A DNA stretch of 64,000 bases from positions 806,001 to 870,000 of the forward strand of contig NZ_CP011104.1 of NCBI RefSeq assembly GCF_001010285.1, written 5' to 3'. The notes under the pieces were generated by a model. The model was not told the origin of the DNA. It saw only the letters and a list, made by a program, of their open reading frames with translations, and made no database searches. Below are positions 63,999 to 64,000 of the stretch, one piece after another. The DNA comes from Photorhabdus thracensis. GTDB taxonomy: Bacteria; Pseudomonadota; Gammaproteobacteria; Enterobacterales; Enterobacteriaceae. The stretch's first letter is position 1, and each line of letters begins with the position of its first letter. Both the position numbers and the translations under genes were made by a program.

Positions 63999-64000
63999 TC

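Overview
The window reads as chromosome of an insect-pathogenic enterobacterium, most likely Photorhabdus. Three things point there: a clean enterobacterial housekeeping block (cysDNC, ftsB-ispD-ispF-truD-surE-pcm-nlpD-rpoS, mutS); a tandem array of PLL/PHL-type seven-bladed propeller lectins beside mutS; and a tandem array of PAS4-LuxR solo regulators, a family strongly expanded in Photorhabdus and Xenorhabdus. There is heavy IS traffic and one ERIC element.

Layout. (1) 1-25205, + strand: most of a type VI secretion system, tssK(partial)-tssL-tagL-like-hcp // clpV-vgrG-DUF4123 adaptor-two DUF3304 proteins-Tle1 phospholipase-PAAR-unknown membrane protein-tssM-tssA // tssF-tssG-tssJ-tssE-broken vasL. 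tssB and tssC are not in the window and presumably lie to the left. The genes are packed with 4-37 bp overlaps and look clearly GC-richer than the rest. The middle is an effector cassette: VgrG spike, DUF4123 loading adaptor, lipase effector, PAAR tip, and two probable immunity proteins made by a tandem duplication. (2) 25289-29354: AT-rich regulatory block with a repressor carrying two covalently joined HTH units and four PAS4-LuxR genes. (3) 29619-36756: a pile of insertion sequences (ISAs1-type with 10-bp target duplication; a tnpB element split by an IS1182-type element; a decayed IS630 split by an IS1111-type element), with one DHFR/RibD-type gene between them. (4) 37280-41520: a Fur-box-preceded fecI-fecR-TonB receptor operon. 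(5) 41521-48851: four tandem lectin genes in AT-rich duplicated spacers, each with a conserved upstream box and a downstream inverted repeat. (6) mutS, then tail-to-tail with rpoS across a junction filled by mobile DNA: a tnpA remnant and a second tnpB element split by another IS. (7) 54981-64000, - strand: conserved rpoS-to-cysD block, with cysD cut by the window end.

A useful internal check: once the nested ISs and their target duplications are removed, the two tnpB elements are each exactly 1370 bp, which supports the drawn boundaries. The best candidates for new biology are the lectin array with its shared regulatory sequences, the two-headed HTH repressor, the duplicated immunity pair, and the tnpB element sitting on the rpoS stop codon.
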